Shown: positions 1-6,085 of the stretch, piece by piece | Layout: every line of letters starts with the position of its first letter | How positions within the stretch are numbered: position 1 is the stretch's first letter | Assembly (NCBI GenBank): GCA_029857995.1 | Contig: JAOUFZ010000035.1 | Location: 1 to 10,975 of the forward strand | Reading direction: 5' to 3' | DNA from: Dehalococcoidia bacterium | Lineage (GTDB): Bacteria > Chloroflexota > Dehalococcoidia > GIF9 > AB-539-J10 | Length of the DNA: 10,975 nucleotides | Notes under the pieces: model-generated | Database searches by the model: none | What the model saw: only the letters and a program-made list of their open reading frames with translations | Told to the model about the DNA's origin: nothing | Translations under genes and position numbers: made by a program

Positions 1-1
1 G

Positions 2-418
2 CCAGATTATTTATTGATAGGGATTTCGTTATTCGTAGCTCTTTTAGCCGGGCTTTCACTATGTATAGTCCTGGGAACATTTGCCAAGAATTATAGAAGT
101 GCCCAGGCGTTAATCTTCCCGATAACCGCCGTGGCTCTGATCTCTGCGTTTATCGTCATGTTTAAAGATTTCGATACCATTCCCGCCGTCCTGCAAGTTC
201 TAGTGTTTGCCATACCCTTTTCCCACCCTATGATGGCTATGCGGGCTCTTATGCTGGATAATTATTTGCTGGTGATCGGCGGTATTGCTTATACAGCAGT
301 TTTCACGGCGATAATGATAGGGATAGCGGTTCGCATTTTCAATTCGGATAGATTACTGACTGGAAGCGTTCGGAGAAGGGCAGCTTGGGGGAAACTGGCG
401 TGGGGATTTCGGCGGTAA
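2..418 (+). CDS. ABC-2 type transporter permease, C-terminal part (5' end outside window)
   Basis: The frame is open from the left edge (first full codon at base 2) and stops with TAA at 416-418, so this is the last ~138 residues of a longer protein. A TTG at 14 could be read as a start, but the reading frame continues upstream of it without a break. About four hydrophobic membrane segments are visible, near residues 4-25, 33-52, 57-76 and 85-107 of the visible part. A basic tail rich in Arg follows. The motifs FAKNYRSAQALIFP, FAIPFSHPMMAMRAL and RIFNSDRLLTG are typical of the C-terminal half of NatB-like ABC-2 permeases. Such permeases form the membrane channel of an export ABC transporter, and the ATPase partner would be expected upstream, outside the window. 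The substrate cannot be inferred. The 101 bases that follow (419-519) contain no ORF or convincing terminator. Confidence 0.8.
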   Translation, partial: PDYLLIGISLFVALLAGLSLCIVLGTFAKNYRSAQALIFPITAVALISAFIVMFKDFDTIPAVLQVLVFAIPFSHPMMAMRALMLDNYLLVIGGIAYTAVFTAIMIGIAVRIFNSDRLLTGSVRRRAAWGKLAWGFRR

Positions 419-519
419 TAAATTAGCCAGCATAAAAGCAACTTTCCTGTGCACTAGGTTGTGTTGCAGTCCGAGGGTGTTTGGGTAGATTCCTGATAAT
501 AAGATAACAGTGGGTCCAC

Positions 520-1554
520 ATGATAACTATAGACGGTGGGGCGAAGTCGGGGAGTGGGACGATAGTCCGCTATTCTGTGGCGCTGGCCAGCCTGCTAGGT
601 AAGGAAATAAGGATAGAAAATATCAGGGCGGGGAGGGATAAGCCGGGGCTGAGGGCGCAGCATCTTAAAGTGGTGCAGGCTTGTCAGGAGATGTGCCACG
701 GGATGGTGGGAAATGCTTCAGTGGGCTCTAAGGAGATTACCTACACACCCAGAGGAAGGTTCAAGGGAGGGGAGTATAGCTGGGATATAGGGACGGCAGG
801 GTCAACTACCATGATGGCCCAGACGCTTTTGCCTCTGGCTTGCTTTGCCCGAAAGCCCTCCAAATTCAGGCTGGAAGGCGGGCTGTTTCAGGATTTTGCC
901 CCTTCGGCTTATCATATGAAGTTTGTTTTACTTCCGTTTCTAAAGCAAATGAGTGTTCGGGCTAAACTTGACATAATCTGTCCTGGCTATGTGCCAAGAG
1001 GCGGTGGGATTATAGAAGTTAGAATTGAGCCGGCGGGGAAATTGAAGCCGTTAAATCTTACCGAGCAGGGGGAGTTTTTCAATATCAAAGGCATAGCGCT
1101 TTCCTCGCATTTGAAAGAAAAGAGGGTAAGCCAGAGGATGGCAGCGGAATGCCAGAGGGTATTAAGCTCTTATGGGTATAAAACAGAAATTGAGGAAATC
1201 GAAGATGAAAGCTCCCTTCAAGAAGGAGCAGGCCTGGCGATATATGCCGAGACAAGCCTGGGTAACCGGATGGGTTCCGACAGGGCCGGGAGGCCAGGCA
1301 GGAGCTCGGAATCCATCGGAAGATATGTGGCTGAGAGGTTTATAGAAGATGTTAAAACTGGCGCCGCAGTTGATAGGTATATCGCAGATCAACTCATAAT
1401 CTATGCTGGCTTAGCCGAGGGGGTCACCAGGTATTCAGTCCCTCGCATTACTGAACATGTGGAGACAAACCTGTGGCTGGTCGAGAAATTTCTCGGCGCC
1501 AGAACAAAAATTAATGGCAATCTCCTGGAGATAGAGGGGATTGGCTTCGCCTGA
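520..1554 (+). CDS. rtcA: RNA 3'-terminal phosphate cyclase-like protein (RtcA family)
   Basis: The product is 344 residues, against about 338 for E. coli RtcA. Family members convert RNA 3'-phosphate ends to 2',3'-cyclic phosphate through a protein-histidyl-AMP intermediate, using ATP. Visible family features are the N-terminal strand MITIDGG, the motif IRAGRDKPGLRAQHL (residues 35-49), the cyclase signature GYVPRGGG (156-163), IADQLIIYAGLA (288-299) and TEHVETN (311-317). His313 in TEHVETN aligns with the adenylated histidine (His309) of E. coli. Two places differ from my recollection of the E. coli protein. The GEGGGQ loop is KSGSGT here (residues 9-14), and the GGTDNPSAPP region reads GGLFQDFAPS (120-129). 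ATG at 520 is chosen because it gives the family's usual N terminus; only a weak GTGGG lies upstream. No RtcB ligase or RtcR regulator is nearby. Family membership is clear, but the exact activity is less certain because of the altered loop. Confidence 0.88.
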   Translation: MITIDGGAKSGSGTIVRYSVALASLLGKEIRIENIRAGRDKPGLRAQHLKVVQACQEMCHGMVGNASVGSKEITYTPRGRFKGGEYSWDIGTAGSTTMMAQTLLPLACFARKPSKFRLEGGLFQDFAPSAYHMKFVLLPFLKQMSVRAKLDIICPGYVPRGGGIIEVRIEPAGKLKPLNLTEQGEFFNIKGIALSSHLKEKRVSQRMAAECQRVLSSYGYKTEIEEIEDESSLQEGAGLAIYAETSLGNRMGSDRAGRPGRSSESIGRYVAERFIEDVKTGAAVDRYIADQLIIYAGLAEGVTRYSVPRITEHVETNLWLVEKFLGARTKINGNLLEIEGIGFA

Positions 1555-1583
1555 AGAATGTTTTTGAGAGATGTTTAACAACC

Positions 1584-1615
1584 TATCCCCCTTCCCTTGT
1601 AAGGGAAGGGGGATA
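1584..1615. repeat. Perfect 15-bp palindrome (intergenic repeat-like hairpin)
   Basis: TATCCCCCTTCCCTT (1584-1598) and AAGGGAAGGGGGATA (1601-1615) are exact reverse complements separated by GT. It lies in the 124-base gap between rtcA and sir2, beginning 30 bases after the rtcA stop. No T-run follows on either strand, so it is not a canonical intrinsic terminator, although the transcript would form a very stable hairpin that could protect the rtcA 3' end. The sequence after it (AAAGGGTGAAGGGTT) extends the purine-rich pattern. Similar G-rich/C-rich palindromes occur as dispersed intergenic repeats in many bacterial genomes. Only one copy is visible here, so dispersal is inferred. Confidence 0.7.
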
Positions 1616-1627
1616 AAGGGTGAAGGG

Positions 1628-1656
1628 TTGGCAGACAGGCTGAATTTTGCCAAAAT
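1628..1656 (+). promoter_or_regulatory. Possible sigma-70 promoter for sir2
   Basis: TTGGCA (1628-1633, 5 of 6 to consensus) is followed after 17 bases by CAAAAT (1651-1656, 4 of 6). It sits between the palindrome and the sir2 start, with room for a leader of about 15-20 bases. The -10 is mediocre, and read-through from rtcA is an alternative. Confidence 0.3.
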
Positions 1657-1678
1657 AATAGTGATTTTGGGGTAAATA

Positions 1679-2512
1679 ATGGAGGACTTAATCAAGCGGG
1701 CAACCAAGGATTTGGCGGAAAGCAAATATGCCATTGCCTTAACCGGGGCAGGCATATCAACCGAGTCGGGCATACCCGATTTCCGGGGACCAAAGGGCAT
1801 CTGGACTACGAATAAAGAAGCAGAGGCTAAGGCTTATCAAAGATACGAGCTTTTCCTGAACAACCCCAGGGCATATTGGGAGGAAATACTGGGGTTGCAG
1901 GGGGCATACGGGACGTTTCATGAACAAATCAGGCAAGCTCAGCCAAATTCAGGTCACTATGCTCTAGCTGAGCTCGAAGCTCTGGGGATACTAAAGTGTG
2001 TAATCACGCAAAACATTGATGGTCTACATAAAAAGGCGGGGAGTAAGAGGGTTTTAGAATATCACGGCAGTGTTCATGCGCTGAGGTGTATTTCTTGCGG
2101 CTCGAGGTTTGCCTGGGAAGAAGTCTCCCTGGATGAGCTTCCGCCTCGCTGCAAGTGCGGTGCTGTCCTGAAGGACGATGTGGTTCACTTCAAGGAGCCA
2201 ATACCTTCAGACGTCATGGAGGAATCGGAGAAAGAAGCTTTGGGATGTGACTTGGTGCTTATCTGCGGGACATCAGCCGTGGTTTATCCCTTTGCCGATC
2301 TGCCCAGGATGGCAAGATTTCATGCCCGTAGATTAATTGCAGGCCTGGATGTAGTGGGGTATAAGGCTAATGTGAAGATAATAGAAGTGAATGCGGACCC
2401 TACGCCGCTCACCCACGAAAGCGTATCAGACTATTTAATTCAGGGGAAGACAGGTGAGATATTACCCAGGATAGTGGAAGAGCTAAGGAAAGCACAAAAA
2501 CATAAAAGCTAA
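1679..2512 (+). CDS. NAD-dependent protein deacylase, Sir2 family (sirtuin)
   Basis: This 277-residue sirtuin removes acyl groups from lysines using NAD+, giving nicotinamide and O-acyl-ADP-ribose. The NAD-binding motifs GAGIS (23-27) and GIPDFRG (31-37) are present. TQNIDGLH (110-117) and the catalytic His129 in EYHGS follow. A zinc site is formed by Cys137, Cys140, Cys158 and Cys160, with the second pair spaced CxC instead of the common CxxC. CGTSAVVYPFADLP (196-209) and VNADPTPLT are the usual C-terminal nucleotide-site motifs. Between these two lies a segment about a dozen residues longer than in typical bacterial CobB proteins. The usual substrate-groove FGE reads FKE (171-173). GGGG at 1669-1672, six bases before ATG 1679, supports the start. 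The gene is 124 bases after rtcA and convergent with the nicotinamide-salvage fusion gene, 52 bases away. The family call is firm; the acyl preference is unknown. Confidence 0.95.
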   Translation: MEDLIKRATKDLAESKYAIALTGAGISTESGIPDFRGPKGIWTTNKEAEAKAYQRYELFLNNPRAYWEEILGLQGAYGTFHEQIRQAQPNSGHYALAELEALGILKCVITQNIDGLHKKAGSKRVLEYHGSVHALRCISCGSRFAWEEVSLDELPPRCKCGAVLKDDVVHFKEPIPSDVMEESEKEALGCDLVLICGTSAVVYPFADLPRMARFHARRLIAGLDVVGYKANVKIIEVNADPTPLTHESVSDYLIQGKTGEILPRIVEELRKAQKHKS

Positions 2513-2564
2513 TGTATGTATTGCTAATTACATGAGCAAGCGTAATAAAGCTCTTCTGGAAGTG

Positions 2565-4091
2565 TTACATCACCCTCTTTAGCCTGGGGTTGGGGGTGAT
2601 GCCGGGCATTCTGCCTCTTTTGGCGATGGGTTTGCCTTTTACTTCGTGAAGGTCGGCGGTGAAGTCAATGGGCTTGGCATCGCTGATGTAGCTGCCAACA
2701 GCGAAGATATCCACAGGTGCCCCTTCATCTATAAAATATCGAATTCGTTCCGGGTCAAGACCACCGCTGGCAACTATTTTAACGTCCTTAAATCCCTCAA
2801 GGTCCAGCCAGGCTCTAACTTCCTTGACCAGGTCGGCAGTAACTCGACCTCTTTCTGAAGGAGTATCTAATCTTACGCCTTGTAACTTTCTTCGCAGCGC
2901 TTTGGCCACAGTCACACTTTCTCTAACCTCGTCCTCAAAGGTATCCACCAGAGCAATGCGCGGCACTTCGGGAGGCATATGTTTATCAAATGCAATACTA
3001 GCTTTAGCGGTGCTGCCCAGGATGATGATGAGAGCATGGGGTATAGTGCCGGTGGGTTTTATGCCGGCAAGTTTTGCTCCAGCAGTACTGGCGCAGCCAG
3101 TGCAGCCTCCGACTATAGCGGAGTATTCCATAATGCCGACTACCGAGGGGTGGACGTGACGGGCGCCGAAGCTGATGACAGGAATGCCCTGGGCGGCATC
3201 GACGCATTCTCGGGCAGCAGTAGCCCAGCCGCTGCAATGGGAAAGTATGCCTAGATAAGCAGTTTCATAAGTCCCGTAGCTTTGATAAGGGGCTTTTATG
3301 CGCAAGACTACTTCTTTCTTGTCGAAAGGCTCCCCTTGAGATAATGCCCAGACTTCGCAGTTATCCTTGGGAAGAACTTCGGCGAGCAAACCCTTGACTT
3401 CCTCTATGCCGCAAAAGGTGCCCGCCCGGCGCGGAAATACCTCCATAGTTGCTACGGGATTAATTCCCTCTTTCTTGAGGATTTCCACGGTGCGGGGAAA
3501 ATAAACGTCGGCAGTTTCTCCGTTTAGCCATGAGTCGGGGATCTCAAAACGAGGTGGGGAAACCTTAACCGAGGGCTTGATAAGCCTGGCTCCTAGCACT
3601 CTCTCCATGTAATCCAAGGCGAACGGATGAGCCCTCTTGTCGAAGGAAGCAACACAATCAACGGGCACTTCAACCTCGTAGCCTCTGTTTCGGGCATCGA
3701 TTACTGCCTGTAGAACACAAATATGGGTGGTCACGCCGCAGACGACTATCGTTTCGGGCTTGATTGCCTTCAGTCTCCTGTCTAAAGGAGTGTTGTAGAA
3801 GCTGCTAAAAGTCCTTTTGGGCACTATTCCACCGGGATACTGCAAAAGCTCGGGTATGAGTTCAGCTTCTGTAGTGCCTTCAATGCAATGGGGCGGGAAC
3901 ATTTTGAATTCGGGGTCGTCGGGTGTATGGTGGTCACATAAATAGAATATTTTGGAGCCCTGCTTTAACTCTCGCTCCAGTAATTTCTGGATATTGGGTA
4001 TGATGCTACGGGCCTCGATGCCGCAATAAAGTGGATAGCCTTCCTCGAGAAAGCCGCGCAACATATCCGAGACGACTACTACCCTGGCCAT
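2565..4091 (-). CDS. Bifunctional nicotinamidase / nicotinate phosphoribosyltransferase fusion
   Basis: This 508-residue protein joins two NAD-salvage enzymes. Residues 1-175 form an isochorismatase-fold nicotinamidase, which hydrolyses nicotinamide to nicotinate. The triad is Asp9, Lys92 (PKRTFSSF) and Cys125 (GVTTHICVLQ). The likely metal ligands are Asp53 and His55 (CDHH) and His68 (FPPHC), as in PncA enzymes. Residues from about 180 to 508 form a type II nicotinate phosphoribosyltransferase, which makes NaMN from nicotinate, PRPP and ATP. It shows TFCGIEE (225-231), APYQSYGTYETAYLGIL (267-283), HCSGW (285-289), SFGARHVHPSV (308-318), GGCTGC (328-333) and PTGTIPHALII (346-356). The joint near 172-185 is short, with no stop or frameshift. 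ATG 4091 lies three bases after the TGA of the upstream small gene, so translation is probably coupled. An unspecified cysteine hydrolase is a weaker alternative for the first half. Confidence 0.93.
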   Translation of the reverse strand: MARVVVVSDMLRGFLEEGYPLYCGIEARSIIPNIQKLLERELKQGSKIFYLCDHHTPDDPEFKMFPPHCIEGTTEAELIPELLQYPGGIVPKRTFSSFYNTPLDRRLKAIKPETIVVCGVTTHICVLQAVIDARNRGYEVEVPVDCVASFDKRAHPFALDYMERVLGARLIKPSVKVSPPRFEIPDSWLNGETADVYFPRTVEILKKEGINPVATMEVFPRRAGTFCGIEEVKGLLAEVLPKDNCEVWALSQGEPFDKKEVVLRIKAPYQSYGTYETAYLGILSHCSGWATAARECVDAAQGIPVISFGARHVHPSVVGIMEYSAIVGGCTGCASTAGAKLAGIKPTGTIPHALIIILGSTAKASIAFDKHMPPEVPRIALVDTFEDEVRESVTVAKALRRKLQGVRLDTPSERGRVTADLVKEVRAWLDLEGFKDVKIVASGGLDPERIRYFIDEGAPVDIFAVGSYISDAKPIDFTADLHEVKGKPIAKRGRMPGITPNPRLKRVM

Positions 4092-4094
4092 GAA

Positions 4095-4415
4095 TCACCA
4101 GTGCTCGGGCTCAGGTGTATAGTTTTTCTGCAATAAGGCAATGTAGTCTTCTAACAAGGAGCTTGCTTCTTTGCTGTCTTTCCTCTTTAAAGTCTCTAAA
4201 ATGTTCTGGAGCAGTTGCAGTTCGCCGTCTATCTGCGGCGCCAAATTGCGGATGTTGCCGCAGCAAGAGCCCCACTCTGCCCTTGCCAGATGGGATTCCT
4301 TCATTTGAATCATATTCTCCACCTCGGCAATGCACTCCCCCCTTTTTTTCGGGTCAGCTATTCTCTCTTTAAGAGACATGACGCTATTCATGGTTTCCTT
4401 ACTAATCATAAACAT
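4095..4415 (-). CDS. Small hypothetical protein, translationally coupled to the NAD-salvage fusion gene
   Basis: I do not recognise this 106-residue protein. It is soluble and appears almost entirely helical. Charged amphipathic stretches lie at about residues 6-48 and 62-95, separated by a short Cys- and Gly-containing turn (GSCCGN, 49-54), suggesting a helical hairpin or bundle. Cysteines are at 28, 51 and 52. There is no signal peptide, membrane segment or recognisable catalytic motif. It is probably a real gene because a strong ribosome binding site, AGGGGGTGAG (4418-4427), sits just before ATG 4415. Its stop (4095-4097) is also only three bases from the start of the fusion gene. A second ATG two codons in is an alternative start with slightly longer spacing. 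It lies 126 bases downstream of purH on the same strand. A structural or regulatory partner of the salvage enzyme is conceivable but unsupported by homology. Confidence 0.72.
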   Translation of the reverse strand: MFMISKETMNSVMSLKERIADPKKRGECIAEVENMIQMKESHLARAEWGSCCGNIRNLAPQIDGELQLLQNILETLKRKDSKEASSLLEDYIALLQKNYTPEPEHW

Positions 4416-4417
4416 TT

Positions 4418-4427
4418 CTCACCCCCT
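4418..4427 (-). promoter_or_regulatory. Ribosome binding site of the small hypothetical gene
   Basis: On the minus strand AGGGGGTGAG precedes ATG 4415, with the AGGGGGT core five bases from the start. It is one of the best Shine-Dalgarno matches in the window and is the main reason to accept this short gene as real. Confidence 0.65.
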
Positions 4428-4436
4428 GCGCAGAAA

Positions 4437-4520
4437 TCCTAAATCCCAATCTCTAGATTCTAAACAAATTCCGAATCCAAATTCCAAAATTCAAAACCTT
4501 GTGTTTTGGGCATTGGAGTT
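4437..4520. repeat. AT-rich repeat-like element with imperfect stem-loop, between purH and the small gene
   Basis: This stretch is built from variants of AAATTCC / GAATCC / AAATTC, quite unlike the coding sequence around it. Its right part folds: bases 4480-4497 pair with 4503-4520 around a 5-base loop (13 Watson-Crick pairs, 3 G-U pairs and 2 mismatches when read on the plus strand). The pattern, with AATTCCAAAATTC followed by GTTTTGGGCATTGGAGTT, resembles dispersed intergenic repeats I have seen in environmental bacterial genomes. Only one copy is present here, so the repeat nature is inferred. No T-run makes it a standard terminator for purH. Confidence 0.45.
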
Positions 4521-4541
4521 TAGCGCTTCGTACCTACCGTT

Positions 4542-6074
4542 TCAGTGTCTGAAGTGGCGGACACCGGTAAATACCATGGCGACATTATACTTGTTTGCCA
4601 GCTTAATTACCTCCTTGTCTCTTACCGAGCCGCCGGGCTGGATAATTGCGGTAACTCCGTGCTTGATTGCCAATTCCGGGCCATCGGCGAAGGGGAAGAA
4701 AGCGTCTGAGGCAAGGACAATGCCTTTAGCCCGGTCGCCAGCTTTCTTCAAAGCTAGCTCAACGCTGACGACGCGGCTGGGTTGTCCGGCGCCCATGCCT
4801 AACAATGTCTGGTCCTTGGCGATGACTATGGCGTTAGATTTTATGCTTTTAACCGCCTTCCAGGCAAAGAGCAGGTCTGATAGCTCTTTCTCGCTGGGTT
4901 GGCGCTTGGTTACAGCGCGGGGCCTGAGTTCGGGTTTGGTCAAAATGTCGGGCGTCTGGGCTAGAAAGCCGCCTCTGACACGGCGGAAATCGAGGTGGGA
5001 TTTGGAGGACGAAGCACGATAAGAGGCAATCCTAACAAGGCGCAGGCTTTCTTTTCGTCTTAGTAATTCCAGGGCCTTCTTCTGATATCCTGGAGCAATA
5101 ACGGCATCGAAATGGGTCTTATCTATCTCCTGGGCAGTAGCTAGATTGATAGTTCGGTTGCTGGCGACTATGCCGCCAAAGGCAGCTACAGGGTCGCCAG
5201 CCAAAGCTCTTCGATAAGCCTCGGCTAAATCGCTGCTATGGGAGGCGAGCCCGCAGGAGTTATTATGCTTTATTATGGCAATGGTGGGGTCGCTAAAGTC
5301 GGCCAGCACGTTCAAAGCAGCATCTAAATCGAGAAGGTTGTTGAAGGAGATTTCGGGCCCACCAAGCTGTTCCAGGGATGCGAGACCGTCCGGCTTCTGT
5401 CTGACATTTTGTTCCGTGTAAAAGGCAGCTTTCTGATGAGGATTCTCGCCATAGCGAAGGCTACGGGCCTTTTCTAAGGCTATGGTCATCTCTTCGGGAA
5501 GAACTTCTTCGTTAAGGTATTGAGCGATGGCTGTATCATAAAGAGCCACATGCTGGAAGGCTTTCTGGGCCAGGCGCTTTCTATATCCTGAATCTATATT
5601 GCTCTGGCGCAGCTTTTGTAAGATTGCATCGTAATCCCCGGGGTCGACCACCACCAGGACGGAGGGGAAATTCTTGGCTGCGGAGCGGATCATGCTTGGT
5701 CCGCCTATATCGATATTCTCCAGCGCCTCGTCTAAGGAGACTCCAGCCCTGGTAACTGTTTCCACGAAGGGATAGAGGTTGACCACCACAATGTCAATGA
5801 GCTCGATGTGGTGCTGGCTTAGCTGAGACAGATGCTGGGGAAGGTCGCGTCGAGCTAAGATGCCTCCGTGGACGGCGGGATGCAAAGTTTTCACCCTGCC
5901 ATCGAGTATCTCAGGAAAGCCAGTAAGCTCTGAGATACTATGTATTTTTACTCCAGCAGCCTCTAAAGACTTCTTGGTCCCACCGGTGCTGAATATCTCA
6001 ATGCCCAGCTCTTTTAGACCTCGAGCAAAATCAACCACCCCCGATTTATCCGAAACACTGATTATGGCGCGCAC
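4542..6074 (-). CDS. purH: Bifunctional AICAR transformylase / IMP cyclohydrolase
   Basis: This 510-residue PurH performs the last two steps of IMP synthesis: formylation of AICAR with 10-formyl-tetrahydrofolate, then ring closure to IMP. The N-terminal MGS-like IMP cyclohydrolase domain shows SVSDKSGV (6-13), STGGTKKSL (29-37) and DGRVKTLHPAVHGGILARRD (58-77). ENIDIGGPSMIRSAAKN (119-135) and RYGENPHQKAAF (207-218) lead into the transformylase domain. There the catalytic Lys269-His270 pair lies in IKHNNSCGLA, with Ser273 where most homologues have Pro. DFRRVRGG, GMGAGQPSRV and DAFFPFADG also match the family. The length is normal (about 510-530). The start is GTG at 6074, fixed by AAGGAGG four bases upstream and by the usual N terminus. 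It begins 9 bases after purM ends. No purN lies between purM and purH, unlike many pur operons. Confidence 0.97.
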   Translation of the reverse strand: MRAIISVSDKSGVVDFARGLKELGIEIFSTGGTKKSLEAAGVKIHSISELTGFPEILDGRVKTLHPAVHGGILARRDLPQHLSQLSQHHIELIDIVVVNLYPFVETVTRAGVSLDEALENIDIGGPSMIRSAAKNFPSVLVVVDPGDYDAILQKLRQSNIDSGYRKRLAQKAFQHVALYDTAIAQYLNEEVLPEEMTIALEKARSLRYGENPHQKAAFYTEQNVRQKPDGLASLEQLGGPEISFNNLLDLDAALNVLADFSDPTIAIIKHNNSCGLASHSSDLAEAYRRALAGDPVAAFGGIVASNRTINLATAQEIDKTHFDAVIAPGYQKKALELLRRKESLRLVRIASYRASSSKSHLDFRRVRGGFLAQTPDILTKPELRPRAVTKRQPSEKELSDLLFAWKAVKSIKSNAIVIAKDQTLLGMGAGQPSRVVSVELALKKAGDRAKGIVLASDAFFPFADGPELAIKHGVTAIIQPGGSVRDKEVIKLANKYNVAMVFTGVRHFRH

Positions 6075-6078
6075 GGAA

Positions 6079-6085
6079 CCTCCTT
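6079..6085 (-). promoter_or_regulatory. Ribosome binding site fixing the GTG start of purH
   Basis: On the minus strand AAGGAGG lies four bases before GTG 6074 and overlaps the purM stop codon (6084-6086). This supports both the non-ATG start and translational coupling of purM with purH. Confidence 0.85.

Noticed and set aside
471..505. Promoter for rtcA (GATAAT at 495-500)
   Set aside because: The -10-like box is good, but no acceptable -35 lies 16-18 bases upstream, so I could not support it.
1435..1800. Minus-strand frame spanning the end of rtcA and start of sir2
   Set aside because: It runs through the palindrome and antisense to the NAD-binding motifs of Sir2, so it is a shadow frame.
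520..2512. rtcA plus sir2 as an anti-phage or RNA-damage defence pair
   Set aside because: The sirtuin has intact zinc and catalytic features of an ordinary deacylase, and no nuclease, sensor or other defence gene is nearby. The neighbours are metabolic.
2513..2564. Bidirectional terminator between the convergent sir2 and fusion genes
   Set aside because: Only 5-bp inverted repeats (such as ATGTA/TACAT) with long AT-rich loops are present and no T-run follows. This is too weak to call.
2824..3254. Overlapping plus-strand frames opposite the NAPRT domain
   Set aside because: They mirror conserved NAPRT motifs on the minus strand and have no plausible ribosome binding site or homology.
4330..5022. 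Plus-strand open frame of 230 codons
   Set aside because: It lies antisense to the 3' part of purH and the small gene, crosses the repeat-like gap and has no recognisable motifs. The purH reading on the other strand is unambiguous.
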